From Zeugodacus cucurbitae (Eukaryota; Arthropoda; Insecta; Diptera; Tephritidae): a stretch of 64,000 bases of DNA. The notes under the pieces were generated by a model. That model had not been told where the DNA came from. It did not search any database and was given only the letters and a program-made list of their open reading frames with translations. The stretch is taken from positions 46,222,501-46,286,500 of the forward strand of contig NC_071671.1 of the NCBI RefSeq assembly GCF_028554725.1, given 5' to 3'. Position numbers and translations under genes: made by a program. Every line of letters starts with the position of its first letter. Within the stretch, counting starts at the first letter, position 1. Shown here in pieces: positions 40,101 through 52,100 of this stretch.

Positions 40101-41717
40101 AAAAAGAGATAAGCGTCAAGCAGTAAAACAAAATTGGAGCAGAATTTAAGCGGCTTACTGTTTAAAACCGCGCTAAATGGCGTGGCGGCGCCATAGCGTA
40201 TGAGCAACCACAAGACTTGCACTCACTGATAGTTCGAAAGGCTTAAGAATTGTTGCTTTTGTTTTATGCTTGCGATTAGTTGCGCTCGTTGCAAGAATTA
40301 TTGCGCATTTATGTTTCTGCAATGCTTTACTTCTATTTACAGCGTTCTTAGCTGTCATTACGGGCTACAAGTGAGGCCACTCAGCGGCTGTATATGCTAA
40401 TAACAAGATGAGCAAAAGCGCGTATGCGCAGTTGTAACAGCGTTGTTGTTATTTTTTTTTTCACTTCTATGTATGCATGTGCTTGTGTGTGGGCTTTTAT
40501 CTTAGCTATTTGAGTTGTCTTGCTTTGGGTTGGGTTGGGCTGTGCACGCCGGCGCGCCTGCTATGTTGCACGTCTGTTCATAATTATATACACTTTAAAG
40601 TCGTTTACCAGTGCGCATATTTGCACACACGAGTTTTCCGGTTCGTCTTCGTGAATAATATAAACCGACATGTGTGCATGTTTGTGGCGGCGGCGTCTTA
40701 TCAGTTATAACGGTGCAAGGTTACTAAATCACATGGCTTGCCGGTTTGACCTGACTGACAACTGCCTTGTCTACCTGCCAGCCACCTCTCCAGTTCTCAC
40801 ATCACCCTCCTGCTGCTTTAAGTCATGCGTGCCAACTATTGCCACATGTTGCAAGCGCTGGAAGCGCCTTACTACATCTATTCGTGCCGCTACTTTCTTG
40901 CCGCCTCCCTTCATTGCATTTCAACATTCTGCCTCTCAGCTGCTGCTGCAATCAGTTTATGTAGCTGCCACTGCTACCAAAAGCTGCTCACTTCGAGTTA
41001 CAATCTGTTTGCATCTGCAGCTATATTGCAACGGTTTGCTTTGCTTTGCATGAAAATCGCTTTTTGTTGCTTACTGAGTATTCTGAGTACTAACTAAGTT
41101 AGTTAGTTATAATTCTTTCTGTAGCGCGTTATATAAATTTTTTTGCACCATTGAAGCGTTTAAATTCACACAGCAACTCTTGCAACGCACGTTATGTTGC
41201 ACGCACTGTTGCTTCTCCACTAAAATTTATGTTCGCATGCATTAAAGTGTGCGTCAGCGTGTGCGTGTGCAACAAACTAAATGCATTAACTATGTTTTTT
41301 CCATAAAGATTACAGCACTTAATGACTTCTGACGAACAGTTTAGCTGAGAGATTAATGTATCAGAGGTTTGTTGAATAGCAGCAGGTGGTTAGGTATATA
41401 TAGACTAATACTTAAGTGATGCAAGATGATGAAGTGATCAAGTCTGTCTATAGCATGTTATAACATTGAGTTACCAAATTATTAAAAATGATTAAAGAAT
41501 ATATACAACTTCTGTTTCGGAAGTTACTTTCCGTGAACTCATAATGAACTCTTCTCCAGTACTATGTAGATCCGTTTATTCCAGTACCCAGAACTTGCAA
41601 GCCTCGAAATAAAGCCAAAGTTCACTTCTGGTCTCTGAGTTTGCTGTTCTTTGATTGCCATTGCTGCATAATTGGCATCTGTTAATCATTGTGTCCCAGG
41701 ACCAGGTCCAGCCAAAA

Positions 41718-42075
41718 TAAAAACTAAAGTTAAAGACTAAATTTAAGATTAAATATTAAACAGTACTAAAGGGCTGTAAAGGACTGAAGACTAGTTATTA
41801 AAGACTAAAGATTAAAGACTAAATACTTAAGATCAGAGACCTAAGAAAAAACAATAAATATTAAAGACTAAAGAATAAAGAATAAAGATTAAAGACTAAA
41901 AAATATAGACTAAAGATTGAAAACTAAAGACTAAAGAAGAAACACGAAATATTGCAGATGAATGATTAAAAACTAAAGATTAAAGGCCAAATACGAAATA
42001 CTACTAAATTGGAGAATAATTATTAAGAACTAAAGGCTTAAGACTAAATATGAAAGACTAATGAATAAAGTATAA
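41718..42075 (+). repeat. Degenerate 7-bp-period satellite (TAAAGAC/T)
   Basis: About 350 bp built from variants of TAAAGACTAAAGATTAAAG with drifted units between. It is strongly A-rich on the + strand with almost no runs of C. No coding content. It looks like an old, decayed simple-sequence array. Confidence 0.85.
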
Positions 42076-43115
42076 GTACTAGAAACGTGAACTGAAACGA
42101 AAACCGCTGATAGGCGTTAGGTTTGACATCCTTTTAAGGTAAAAACTAAAGGGATCACATAATTTGTGCCACTATCAGTGGGTCTTATTGAGTTTAATAA
42201 TGCGTCTAACCCATCCACGTATCGTACATGGGTTATTAACATTTCTAAAAGTCTCGCGAGTGTTCAAAGGACCTACTTTTAGAAAAGCACCCAACTTTAG
42301 TCGTATTCATATTGCCATTATAAAAGTGGTACCGTTAGTTTCGTTAGCATTTGAATAAACCGTTAGCACACTCATATCATAATTGTCAACTTCGTCTAAA
42401 CCAGGGATGTCAAAAATTATAAACAAATTTATGTATAATTGACTAAATAAATTGGAATGCATGCGCTACAAACCCAACTTAATTTCTGATCAATCTAATT
42501 TGACGAAATAATTTCCTACAACAACAAAACATTTCAAAACTTTTCGCACCTCAATAATCAAATTCGCAACAAATTATGCGGAAATTGCAACCGCAAATGC
42601 CAACCGCAGCGAAAATTGAAAATAAAAATTCCATTTCAATTGCAATCAGTGAGCATACACCGTTCACCGCTGGCCAAATGCAACAAAAAAATCGCAAAAT
42701 GCCAAATCGAATTTGCACTTTAAAAATAAAATAAAAAAATATACAAATGTAAACCGACCAAAAAAATATATGTATATATGTAGGTATGTTTGTGTTCCAT
42801 CAAAAGTGCATTTTGTGCAAATTAAACGCGCTGTTTGACAATTAAATGCATTAATTTGACAGTCAGCTGATCGAGTGTTGCCTAAGTGAAGTTGACACTC
42901 ACATAAAGCGCTTATGTACATATATGCTGTTGTTGTTGTTGCTGTTACTTGAGTTTGCAAATTTTTTGCCGATTTTCGCCAGCATTGCGAATTTCACGTT
43001 ATAAAGACATGACAGATTAGTGACATGACCCAGTTAACGGTACGCCAACGCTTCTCAGCGTCGATAAGCAGTTGTTAATTTCTGTTTGCTTTGTATGTTT
43101 TTGTTTTTGTTGCAG

Positions 43116-43241
43116 AGCTGCGGGATTACGCGCCGACAAGTCGGCTAGACAAGTTGAGATTAGAAAGTATTATAAATATTTGCATGCTCTTGGTCAATTT
43201 GTAGAAAAACTTCATATTATTTACAAAAACAACATTTTCAA
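43116..43241 (+). CDS. Possible in-frame cassette exon of prickle
   Basis: A polypyrimidine tract (TTGTTTTTGTTGCAG) ends at 43115 and a GTGAGT donor starts at 43242. Between them one frame is open for 41 full codons: AAGLRADKSARQVEIRKYYK, then YLHALGQFVEKLHIIYKNNIF, a mixed, basic, helix-friendly sequence. The exon takes two bases from upstream and leaves two, so phase 2 on both sides; this equals the phase of the junction 6577/48551, and inclusion would add 42 residues without breaking the frame. I know of no such exon in Drosophila prickle. The same strand frame is open some way upstream, so chance cannot be excluded. Confidence 0.3.
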
Positions 43242-44406
43242 GTGAGTTCGTTGAGAATACTTGTTGCGAATTGAGAACAGTTTCACTTGTCGGAATTTTT
43301 GCATATTCAATGAAACAAGTTCGGACACGCATATAGGCCTTAATCCAGTGGGCGATTAAAATACTTGTGGAGATCGAGACATACAAATACGAATGCTTGA
43401 AAATGCGGAGAGTGAGACTTAATGCAAAATGTATGTATGTTTGTGGGTCAAGTTCAAGTGATAGGAAAACAAGTGTTTTTTGAACAATTTGTTTGAAAGT
43501 TTTATGGACGTATTTATTCAATGAAATTTCTTCAATACAATAATATATTAAGGAAGTAATAGAGAAAGAGTTCCTAGAAAGAAAGAAATTATTTGCACTC
43601 TTCATTAAAAAAATATCTTGAAAATTATTTAGAAGGGAAATGAAAATTGAAATTCCTTGTAAATCAAATGAAAAACCTACTCTCAGCTTTATAAAATATT
43701 TGAAGATAAAATCAGTGCTAACGCTTTTCAGAAGATATTTAATAGGCAAATTTCCTATGGACATAATGACTTTTTATCTTGAATAGATAGATCAATAGGT
43801 AGGTATATATGAATTTTTGCTTTTGTTATTTGAAAGAGAAATTAAATAGAAACAACTAGACCATTTATAAGGGTAACTCTTACTATCGACGATCCTAAGG
43901 TCATGGATTCGTTTGATAATATTTTTTCTAAATGATGTCTCATGTGAGAATCTGTTATCAATATCGTCCTAAAATATAATGCAGAGACAAAGCTATCATG
44001 ACACCGATGATGTGACTCTTCGTGAGTTTGAGGGAAACGGTGTTCGAAATATGCAATTTTGAATAGTGAATCGAGTGAAGTTTGTGAGAATACTGTACGA
44101 ATTAATATAAATTTCCTAAGCTTGAAAGTGTTTAAGGTATCAGTTAAGAGTAGCAGAGGAGGCCTCTACTAGGTACGAAATCGCTTAGCCTCATTTAAGA
44201 GATCCGGGTGATATTGGGAACAAAACAGTTTTGGCTGTTAAGGAGCCAAAAAATATAATCTCATTCGTCTGTCACCTATGTTTATGATAATGACATGACT
44301 TTATCTTGTATGAAGAATTGTGTTTCGTAATAAAGTTTTAAAATAAAAATTACAGCATTCTCGAATACTGCCTTTAGCTACTCCAACTACTGAGAGATCA
44401 CTAGAT

Positions 44407-44427
44407 CTCTCTCTCTCTCTCTCTCTC
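44407..44427. repeat. (CT)n microsatellite next to short palindrome
   Basis: About ten CT units directly follow AGAGATCACTAGATCTCT (a 7-bp stem, 4-nt loop). On the minus strand it is a GAGA-factor-type run. Confidence 0.8.
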
Positions 44428-47268
44428 AAACGTGATTTCATGTCAAGCTGGAAAGACTCAATTGGTTCAAACCCAATATTGCTTTGAAGATATAACTCTC
44501 CAAATACCATAAAAAATGTGATTTTTTCGCCCAAACATCACAGGCAATCGCCCCTATCGAACTTTGGAGTTAGATAGGTAGACACGTATGTGTTTAATGC
44601 GTATCATTTCCAAATTCCATAAATATTCGAAAGCGAAAGGTAAGCAAAGCCAATTGGAGATTTGATGTTTTTTGAAGTGAACAGTGGCGAATTGATGATT
44701 GGCATAAAATTATGAAAATGGTGAACGGGGAAAACGCGCAAATGGATGAATGACAAGCGTTTTGGAAGTAGAAATGATATGTTTACAAACAATTCGACGG
44801 AGTTATTAACTAACGACAATAGTGAGCAGCGCGCGCATGCGTGGAGTGGCTTGAGTTTGAGGGAAATTTTTGAATGTATTTAGCTTGTAAGTTTATTGCG
44901 ATTGGCTAATTTAAATAATAATCATAATTTGTTGTATATGACTGTAATGTGCAGTTATGTGTATTCGATGCATGTATGTATTTAAGCATCTCTCGAATTC
45001 GAATTTGAAATCGGCGTGTATAAAGTGCTGTTGTTGTTGTTTTAATTGTTATGGGAAAATCGTCAATGAATACTTAAACTTTATGATTTTCTGTTTTTTT
45101 TTTCGAAATTCGAATTTGAAACATTTATTTATTCCGATATAAAAAAGTCTACTTGATAGCTAGAGCAAGCATCATTAAGCTACTCAAATATTGACAGCTA
45201 TTAAAGTGATTAATTTTATGCGGTCATTAATTATGCACTAAACTATCCAGAGGCATATGCATGTTAGCGTTACACACGCGAGTGTAACTATTATATTCGG
45301 TAGCCGCAGGTGGACTGATAAAAGTGAAAGAGATAAGGCTTGGTGATTCTGTGATTTGATGGCCTAAAAAGGCGTTGAGCAGAAACCTTTTAATTGCGGC
45401 GGATTTGTTTTCACTGCTAATTTGTTAAGATATGAAATGAAAAATTCGAAATCCATGTATGTATATACCATTTGCCTTTCTCAACGCCCATTCATCAAAT
45501 CAACGCGTCAGACTCTTGTGCCAAGTCAGCGAAACGTGTGTAAATAATCATAAAACAACGAGATAATAATTACAAATTTATTTCAAATGAGCTAGCTGGC
45601 AGAACGAAGAAGAAAAATGGCGCATAAATAAAACCGAAAACACTAACAAAAAAACAAAAAAAAAATATAAATAAAGAATCGGCAACATACCGTAGAGAGA
45701 AAGTTCCCACGTCGCATGTACCATATGTGCGCAGTGAAATTGGTTTGTGTAAAACAACAACAACAACAGTAAGAGCAACAAAATCATGGTTGAACATCAG
45801 CAGTAGCCATAACAATAACAACAACAACTGCTGGTCTTCACAGTGCAACTCAAGACGACTTGACCACTTCTAGTTGTTGCTGCAACATTTATGTATCCGC
45901 GCAACATTGCCACTTACTTCACTGCGCAATTGCGCATGTTTTGTGGCGCGTCGCTGACCAAATACAAATTAACCAAAGGCACGCAAGCGCAGCATTTAAA
46001 GCCAAATCCAAAACTAACAAGTGTTTGCAAAGAAGGTGTTGCTTGGATATGCACCAGCTGCGTTTTATGCTTAGATACACATTTGCATGTATCTATACAT
46101 ATATGTATGTATGTATATACATATGTGTGGAACTGCATGCTTTGCAGCCTCATAATCAAAACGCTATCAAATAAATAAGAAAACAACATTCTTAACAAGT
46201 TGAATATACGAAGCATTGTATGATCACATATGTACATGTTGCTTCTTGCATGCAGCAGTTCGTGCCACTTAATGCGTTTACCAGTTTCTGCTGCTGACTC
46301 AAATAACTAATATGCAAAAGCAACAGAATCGTAAAAATATAAATGCCTTACATTACTTTCCTGGCAAATGTGAAAAATTCTAATTTCGCTTCGATTGAAA
46401 GTCGAAAGTATGCGCGTCGTGCATTTGCACAAATTGCATTTCGCAGGCTTTTCTAGATGAGCGTAGCAAATGAGTTTCGCTGTTGAGAAAAATTGGCAAA
46501 TCACATGTGGTGGATGCCAATGGAATTCCACAACGAATTATAATTTAGAAGAAATATTAATGCCACTTATTGTTGTTGTAGTAGATTATCTAAAAAGCTT
46601 TACCACATATTGTGTGGAACTTTATCCGAAGTAGGAAAACAATTAACAGAAAGATTTATAATAATGTTGCTTACATTTAAGTCCTATTTAGATCGCATCA
46701 AAATCGCAGTACTAAAGTTAGATAAACTATCTACGCTTTTGCGCACTTTAGAGGGTAGGGAAAGGAACACGTTATACCAGAACGAGAGCGCTGATGGACA
46801 GCGGGTGTTTTGTATTTTCGGAAAAAAAATTCTTTATATTCATATTTGTATTTGTATTTCCATTTCATTTCAATTTCAATATCACTTCTGGGCTATATAC
46901 AATAATAAAACTGGTCTAAATAAGTAAAACAATACTTGGTAGCATTGAGAATGTCCTTGTTCTACTTTTATGGGATATCCGAATGCACTCTCATTCTTTG
47001 TTGTTAGGTTTACAAGAAAATTTTTTGATAAGAGACGAGCGTTCAAAACGAACGAGTAGAGAAATGGCGAATCGATGACGACAATGATTAATTAAAAAAA
47101 GCTCGTTTAGAATCTACTGACAATAGTGATGGTCATTTAGAGTATTAGTATTACTTTTGAACTTTTGAAGAATTTGCTTAATTGATCATTATACGGCAAA
47201 GTCGACTTTTTTGCTGGGTATTGGACCAAACCAATTTTTTACGGGAGATGGAGTCATAAGTAAACAAG

Positions 47269-48310
47269 TAAGGAAAGGCTAAGTTCGGGTGCAACCGAAC
47301 ATTTTATACTATCGCAATTTATTTAGAGATTTACCTATAATTTCGGTGAAAAATTACCCTTAGGCACTGAGTTCTTCATGTTTGATATCAGGGGCCTTGA
47401 AAAGTCATAGTCCGATTTTGACAATTTTTCCACAAGTGATGTCACAGCTCAAATACAGTATTTGTGTAAAGTTTTATTTCGCTATCTTTATCGGTTCCTT
47501 ATGTATACATTATAAAGTGAAAGAATCAGAAGGATTCAAAATTGAGTTATATGGGAAGTAGGCGTAATTGTGAACCAATTTCGCCAATATTCCACCAGTG
47601 TCATCAGGGTGTCAAGAAAATATTATATACCGAATTTCATTCGAATCTGTCGAGTAGTTCTTGAGATATGGTTTTTGACCCATAAGTAAGCGACGCCACG
47701 TTCATCTTCCATTTTGTACAAAAATCTCAGCGCAGCTTCCTTCTGCCATTTCTTATGTGAAATTTGGCGTTACTGACGTTTCTCGTTATTGAGTTAACGC
47801 ACTTTTAGTCATTTTCAACCTAACCTTTGTATGGGAGGTGGGCGTGGTTATTATCCGACTTCTTTCATTTTTGGACTGTATAAGGAAACGGCTAAAAGAA
47901 ACGACTGCAGAAAGTTTGGTTTATATAGCTTTATTGGTTTGCAAGATATATACAAAAAACCTATTTGGGGGCGGGGTCACACCCACCTTTCCAAAAAAAT
48001 TACATTCAAATGTGCCCCTCTCTAATGCGATCCTATGTTCCAAATTTTATTTTCATAACTTTATTTATGGCTAAGCTATAGCTCTTTATGTGTTTTTGGT
48101 TATCGCCATTTTGTGGGCGTGGCAGTGGTCCGATTCCGCCCATTTTCGAACTTAACCTTCTTATGGTGCCAAGGAATACGTGTTCCAAGTTTCATTAAGA
48201 TATCTCAAGTTTTACTCAAGTTACAGCTTGCACGGACGGACAGACGGACATCCGGATTTGAACTTTAAAATTTTACAAGTTTATTACTGTGCTCTGTGAA
48301 TTTATTTAAC
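47269..48310 (+). repeat. Dispersed repeat family A, copy 3 (longest)
   Basis: The left end reads AAGTAAGGAAAGGCTAAGTT, then GTTCGGGTGCAACCGAAC (a short palindrome) and ATTTTATACTATCGCAA. It matches copies 1 and 2 throughout and continues rightward past a GCACGGACGGACAGACGGAC tract. It lies 240 bp upstream of the prickle exon at 48551. Open frames at 47831-48074 belong to this repeat. Confidence 0.75.
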
Positions 48311-48550
48311 AGATAAATAAATCTAATTAAATAATTAAATATAAACTTATGTGTGATGAGACTCTGGTATCTGAAATAACATATAAAGTCTCAGTCATTA
48401 TATGTAGTCCCTAGTATATATGTATCACTTTTCTTGAAAATAAAAAGAGTTTCAAAACAAATTATCTGTTATATAATTCAACTGATAAGAAATACACCCA
48501 TATTGCTCAATTCATTTCACACCTACTTTTTCACTCGTTTTCATTTGCAG

Positions 48551-49184
48551 CACGCCCAACACGTGGGAAACACAATCCCTCCAGCAAGCCAGCTACACCT
48601 CGTTAGCTCATCAGCAATTGCTACTCGAAGTCACCATGCAACAGCCGACCAATTATTACACACAAACCGAAAGTGAATTGCTGCAGCTGGAAGCGACCGG
48701 TGGACATCTACCCGAATATGAGCAATTGCAGCCAGAAATAGCAATTGCACAAACGCAAAATCTTGCACCATCTCCAACGGAACCGCAACAACAACCGCCA
48801 GCTGTACTACAAATAACGGCACTCAACAATTTGGACCGTGCCACGCCAAACTCTTCCACAGCCGCCACACCCACACCGACCACTGTCAGCAATTTGGAGG
48901 CATCCTCGAGCAGCACCAGCAATGGCGGTGGCAGCAGCAACAGCACAACGCCGCAACATTTTGTAGCGCCACTACAACGTCGCTGCCAAGCGCCGCCACC
49001 ATCCTTGCCACTCAGTTCGATTTCATCACCGCTGCGCGCCGCCAACTACAAGACGGCCGCGTACCATCAGCACCAGCATCATCAGCAACAGCTGGAATTT
49101 CAGCGCAATTCGCAGTCGGACGATGATAGCGGTTGTGCGCTAGAAGAGTATACGTGGGTGCCGCCGGGCCTGCGACCGGATCAG
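48551..49184 (+). CDS. pk: prickle shared exon: Gln-rich region and start of PET domain
   Basis: This exon joins all Prickle forms to the PET domain. The acceptor TTTGCAG ends at 48550. The first base completes the split codon from 6577, after which 211 codons are open, ending with CAG before donor GTGAGT (49185). The exon starts LTPNTWETQSLQQASYTSLA, continues through Gln/Ser/Thr/Pro-rich low-complexity sequence, and ends SDDDSGCALEEYTWVPPGL plus RPDQ, the near-invariant entry to the PET domain in Prickle proteins from flies to vertebrates. PET is a LIM-associated domain of this family. A second start is possible at ATG 48636. The 633 coding bases leave phase 0. Confidence 0.93.
48636..48638 (+). 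other. pk: Alternative start codon for a short Pk-type isoform
   Basis: The context GTCACCATG (A at -3) is favourable, and it is the first ATG of the shared exon in the PET frame (MQQPTNYYTQTESELLQL...). A transcript with a non-coding first exon spliced to 48551 would start here and lack the long extension. Drosophila makes pk and sple forms from separate first exons; which start this fly uses is inference. Confidence 0.4.
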
Positions 49185-52100
49185 GTGAGTGAATGCGTTT
49201 TTCTATGTGTTTGATAAATATTTGGCGAAAGCCACAGCTTGGAGTGATACCAGAGGTAATGAATACGGTCAAAAATAGAATTAAAAACCACTATCGGATC
49301 CTGTACAGACTGGTTGAAAAGAAATAGTTATTTTCATTAATCACCCGTACTCTTTACGATTAATAATATTCTGTGCAGCATCAAAGGGCATACTATAAAT
49401 CCTCTTACTGGAACTACTAGACAGTCTGAATGACATGTATTACTTACATTCTCCAAGTACTAATAACAGCTAAAAAGTCCAAGTACTGTTCTAAACTCCT
49501 TAACTGAAGTCGAAAGTTCAACATATCCCTGGAAGAAGTATTCGAATAGAACCCTTACCTATATTCACAGCAATTGGGACATATGTACATGTTTGACTTG
49601 GCGATCTCTAAATCTGAAGTTCAGATTTTCCAAGATTCTTTAGAAAAAATAGGTAGAGAATTTGACTCACTATAGAGGAAACTTATTAAACTGTAATATA
49701 ATTAACCATATTTGATCAATATAAAGTTAAGGAGATATAAGGAATATACAGTTCTTCCACGACAGAAGGATTTGCGTAACCAGAATGGACCCGAACTACA
49801 GACTCTTTGGAGACCATATTTCATTCTCTTTTTACACCAGTTCTATCGAATATTAGTCAAAGGACACTTGAACATCATTAGAATCTCATATCTTAGTTAG
49901 TCCAATGTACTTGGTTCAAATCAGAGATCAATTGCGGTCACACGGCGCTTTAGCAAAAATAATCTTCGAGATGTAATTTCGGGCAAGATATGGACTCTGG
50001 ACTAACATTAGAAAGAAACGATCATCATTAATGCGAAGGTTCTAAATCAAACAACTGCTCAGTTGGTAAACTGCCCCTCAAAACTTTGAAACCCTAAACG
50101 TTTTTCTAGTACTGACAAATATTGAACCTCAAACACATGCTTCAAAAACTTCTGCAAGTCTACTAACCAATATTCCGCATGCGCGTCAGGTAATACCAAT
50201 CATATGGTCAAACGGCGAGGCGAATACCGATAAGGACATAAAATCTTGATAAAGCTATGAAGCCAACCACAACTGCAATTGACTTTTATGAACTCTTTCC
50301 GTCGCAACTTTTCAAAATTTTCATTTTTCTGTTATTGTTTTTGTTGTGTAGACAGCCTCAAATCGAAAGTGGCGCGTTTTCACTTTTTTATTGTCCCGCT
50401 TGGATTGCAGCAAATGCCACAAAATGGCACACATGCCACGAGTGCGCTATGCGGCATGCCACAAAGGCGCTGAATACTGGCATAACAGCATGTTTTCAGT
50501 TTTTTCTGGCATTTTTTGAACATAAAAAATGATAATAAAATTTTTTTACCACTTTTGCTTTCGTTTCGCTGATTTTCATGGATTTTTTCTGCAGCAACAA
50601 AATAAACACACGCTGACGAGTTTTATCTTCTCTTTTTAACTGCACATGCACTTTACTCTTACTTTAGCCATTAAATCCATTAAAAAGTTGCAAGTTGCAA
50701 CTGCCAGCTGCATGCCTGGTGTTGTTGTTGCTGGCACACATGCAACATTATCGTCGGGTGTTGCAAGCTTAAATGTTTTTGGGCAACGTGTAACAATTCA
50801 TGTTCATTAGACGCCACAACAACAAAAGTGGCCGTAAAATGGTATTCGTTGGAAAACCTCCCATACCACCAATACATATACACACATATACATATATACA
50901 GTAGACATAATCCATAAATACAATTTCTATACGTTTATGTCAGCATAGCTCAGATATTTACAACTATTTTACAAGCTTTGCGCGCTTTTAAGGAGATTTT
51001 CGTATGTTTTGCGCTTCGTAATTGCGAAGCATTTCGAAGATTGCAATCATTTTCGATTTCTGATCGAAATTGTCGGTAATTAATTGTGCACTTTTGTTAA
51101 TCTCATGTTAGTTGTTGGCGGCGGCATTTTCGTAATCTCCAATTATTGCCTAGCATTGCTGGCATAACATCGCTTCAACTTTTTTCATTGATTTTTTATT
51201 TTCGCACAGCCAAACCACTCGCTAAATAATTGCTTTTCATTTGAAATTAAAGATATTTGGAGTTGATTAATGTAATTAGTATTGAATCGTATCTGTTGCC
51301 ATATAAGCGCTTGTAGGTATTGGTTAATCGCCAAATAAGCTTATTGCAGGCATTTGGCCATTTTGGCGTTAATTACTTACTTCTTTCGGTTAAATGATTT
51401 GAAAATCAAATGGTGTGTGGAAAAATGTTGTATTCATATCTCAGTTTGATTACTTAATTCAATTTCTCGATTTTATTTGAAATAATTGTTGGGCAATTAA
51501 AAGTGTTTATAAGATAATTTCTCTTATAAATTATCTAAGAAATTTAATGATCTTTAGTGATACATTTTATAAATACATTAATAATTTGCCTAAATGTAAT
51601 AATTAATTACTTTATTGTGATTAAATTTGTATTAAATCGGCATGCTCAATTAAATTAATTGTATGGTATGCCAAAACCTGTTCCCAGTTCATGACTGCAT
51701 TAAGTTAATCGTTTTGTTTAATATTTATTTTTGCTGGTTGGCAACCCTTATAGCTTTAATTAGTTCACTTGTTGCATTATATTATTTTGATATTCTCCAA
51801 GATGTTGAAATTATGAAAGCTTTCACATCGACTTCAAGCAAAATTCCAAGAATACAAAGTTAAGTATTTATTATTCTAATTTTGCTTTGTAAAACAAACT
51901 ACATCTCAACTTCTTTCATAAGTTTTTGATTCAGTTTCCAATAATGTTCTTCGAAACCGATCAATTAGAGTTCCGTTCGAAAATACATCAATGGGGCGCA
52001 ATATTTCTTCTATAGATAGATTTTTTCTACATAATTTGGGTTGAGGGTATATAGTGAAAAGTATAGTTTCGGGTCGGATCTCACAATTCTGGACAGTTAA

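Larger units (their letters stand above)
6578..48550 (+). other. pk: First prickle intron (long isoform), 42 kb
   Basis: It runs from donor GTAAGT (6578) to acceptor TTTGCAG (ending 48550). It is A+T-rich and holds the transposons and repeats listed separately. Stretches not itemised (about 6.6-10.1, 20.0-26.6, 31.8-36.2, 37.2-41.7 and 43.8-47.2 kb) show only short, scattered open frames and simple repeats, with no gene I can support. G+C-richer islands near 11.6-12.7, 19.8-20.1 and 40.5-41.0 kb may be regulatory. Confidence 0.7.

Noticed and set aside
40659..40706. TATAAA followed by TCAGTT as a core promoter for a short pk form
   Set aside because: Spacing of about 44 bp from TATA to the putative start is too long for a standard TATA promoter, and no donor-bounded exon follows.
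43126..43764. 212-codon minus-strand frame overlapping the cassette-exon candidate
   Set aside because: Composition is Phe/Ile/Ser/Leu-rich as expected from reading A+T-rich, purine-skewed DNA; no domain or motif recognised and no promoter or splice context.
44440..44485. tRNA-like T-arm (ATTGG-TTCAAAC-CCAAT)
   Set aside because: No matching acceptor stem, D-arm or anticodon arm at the right distance upstream.
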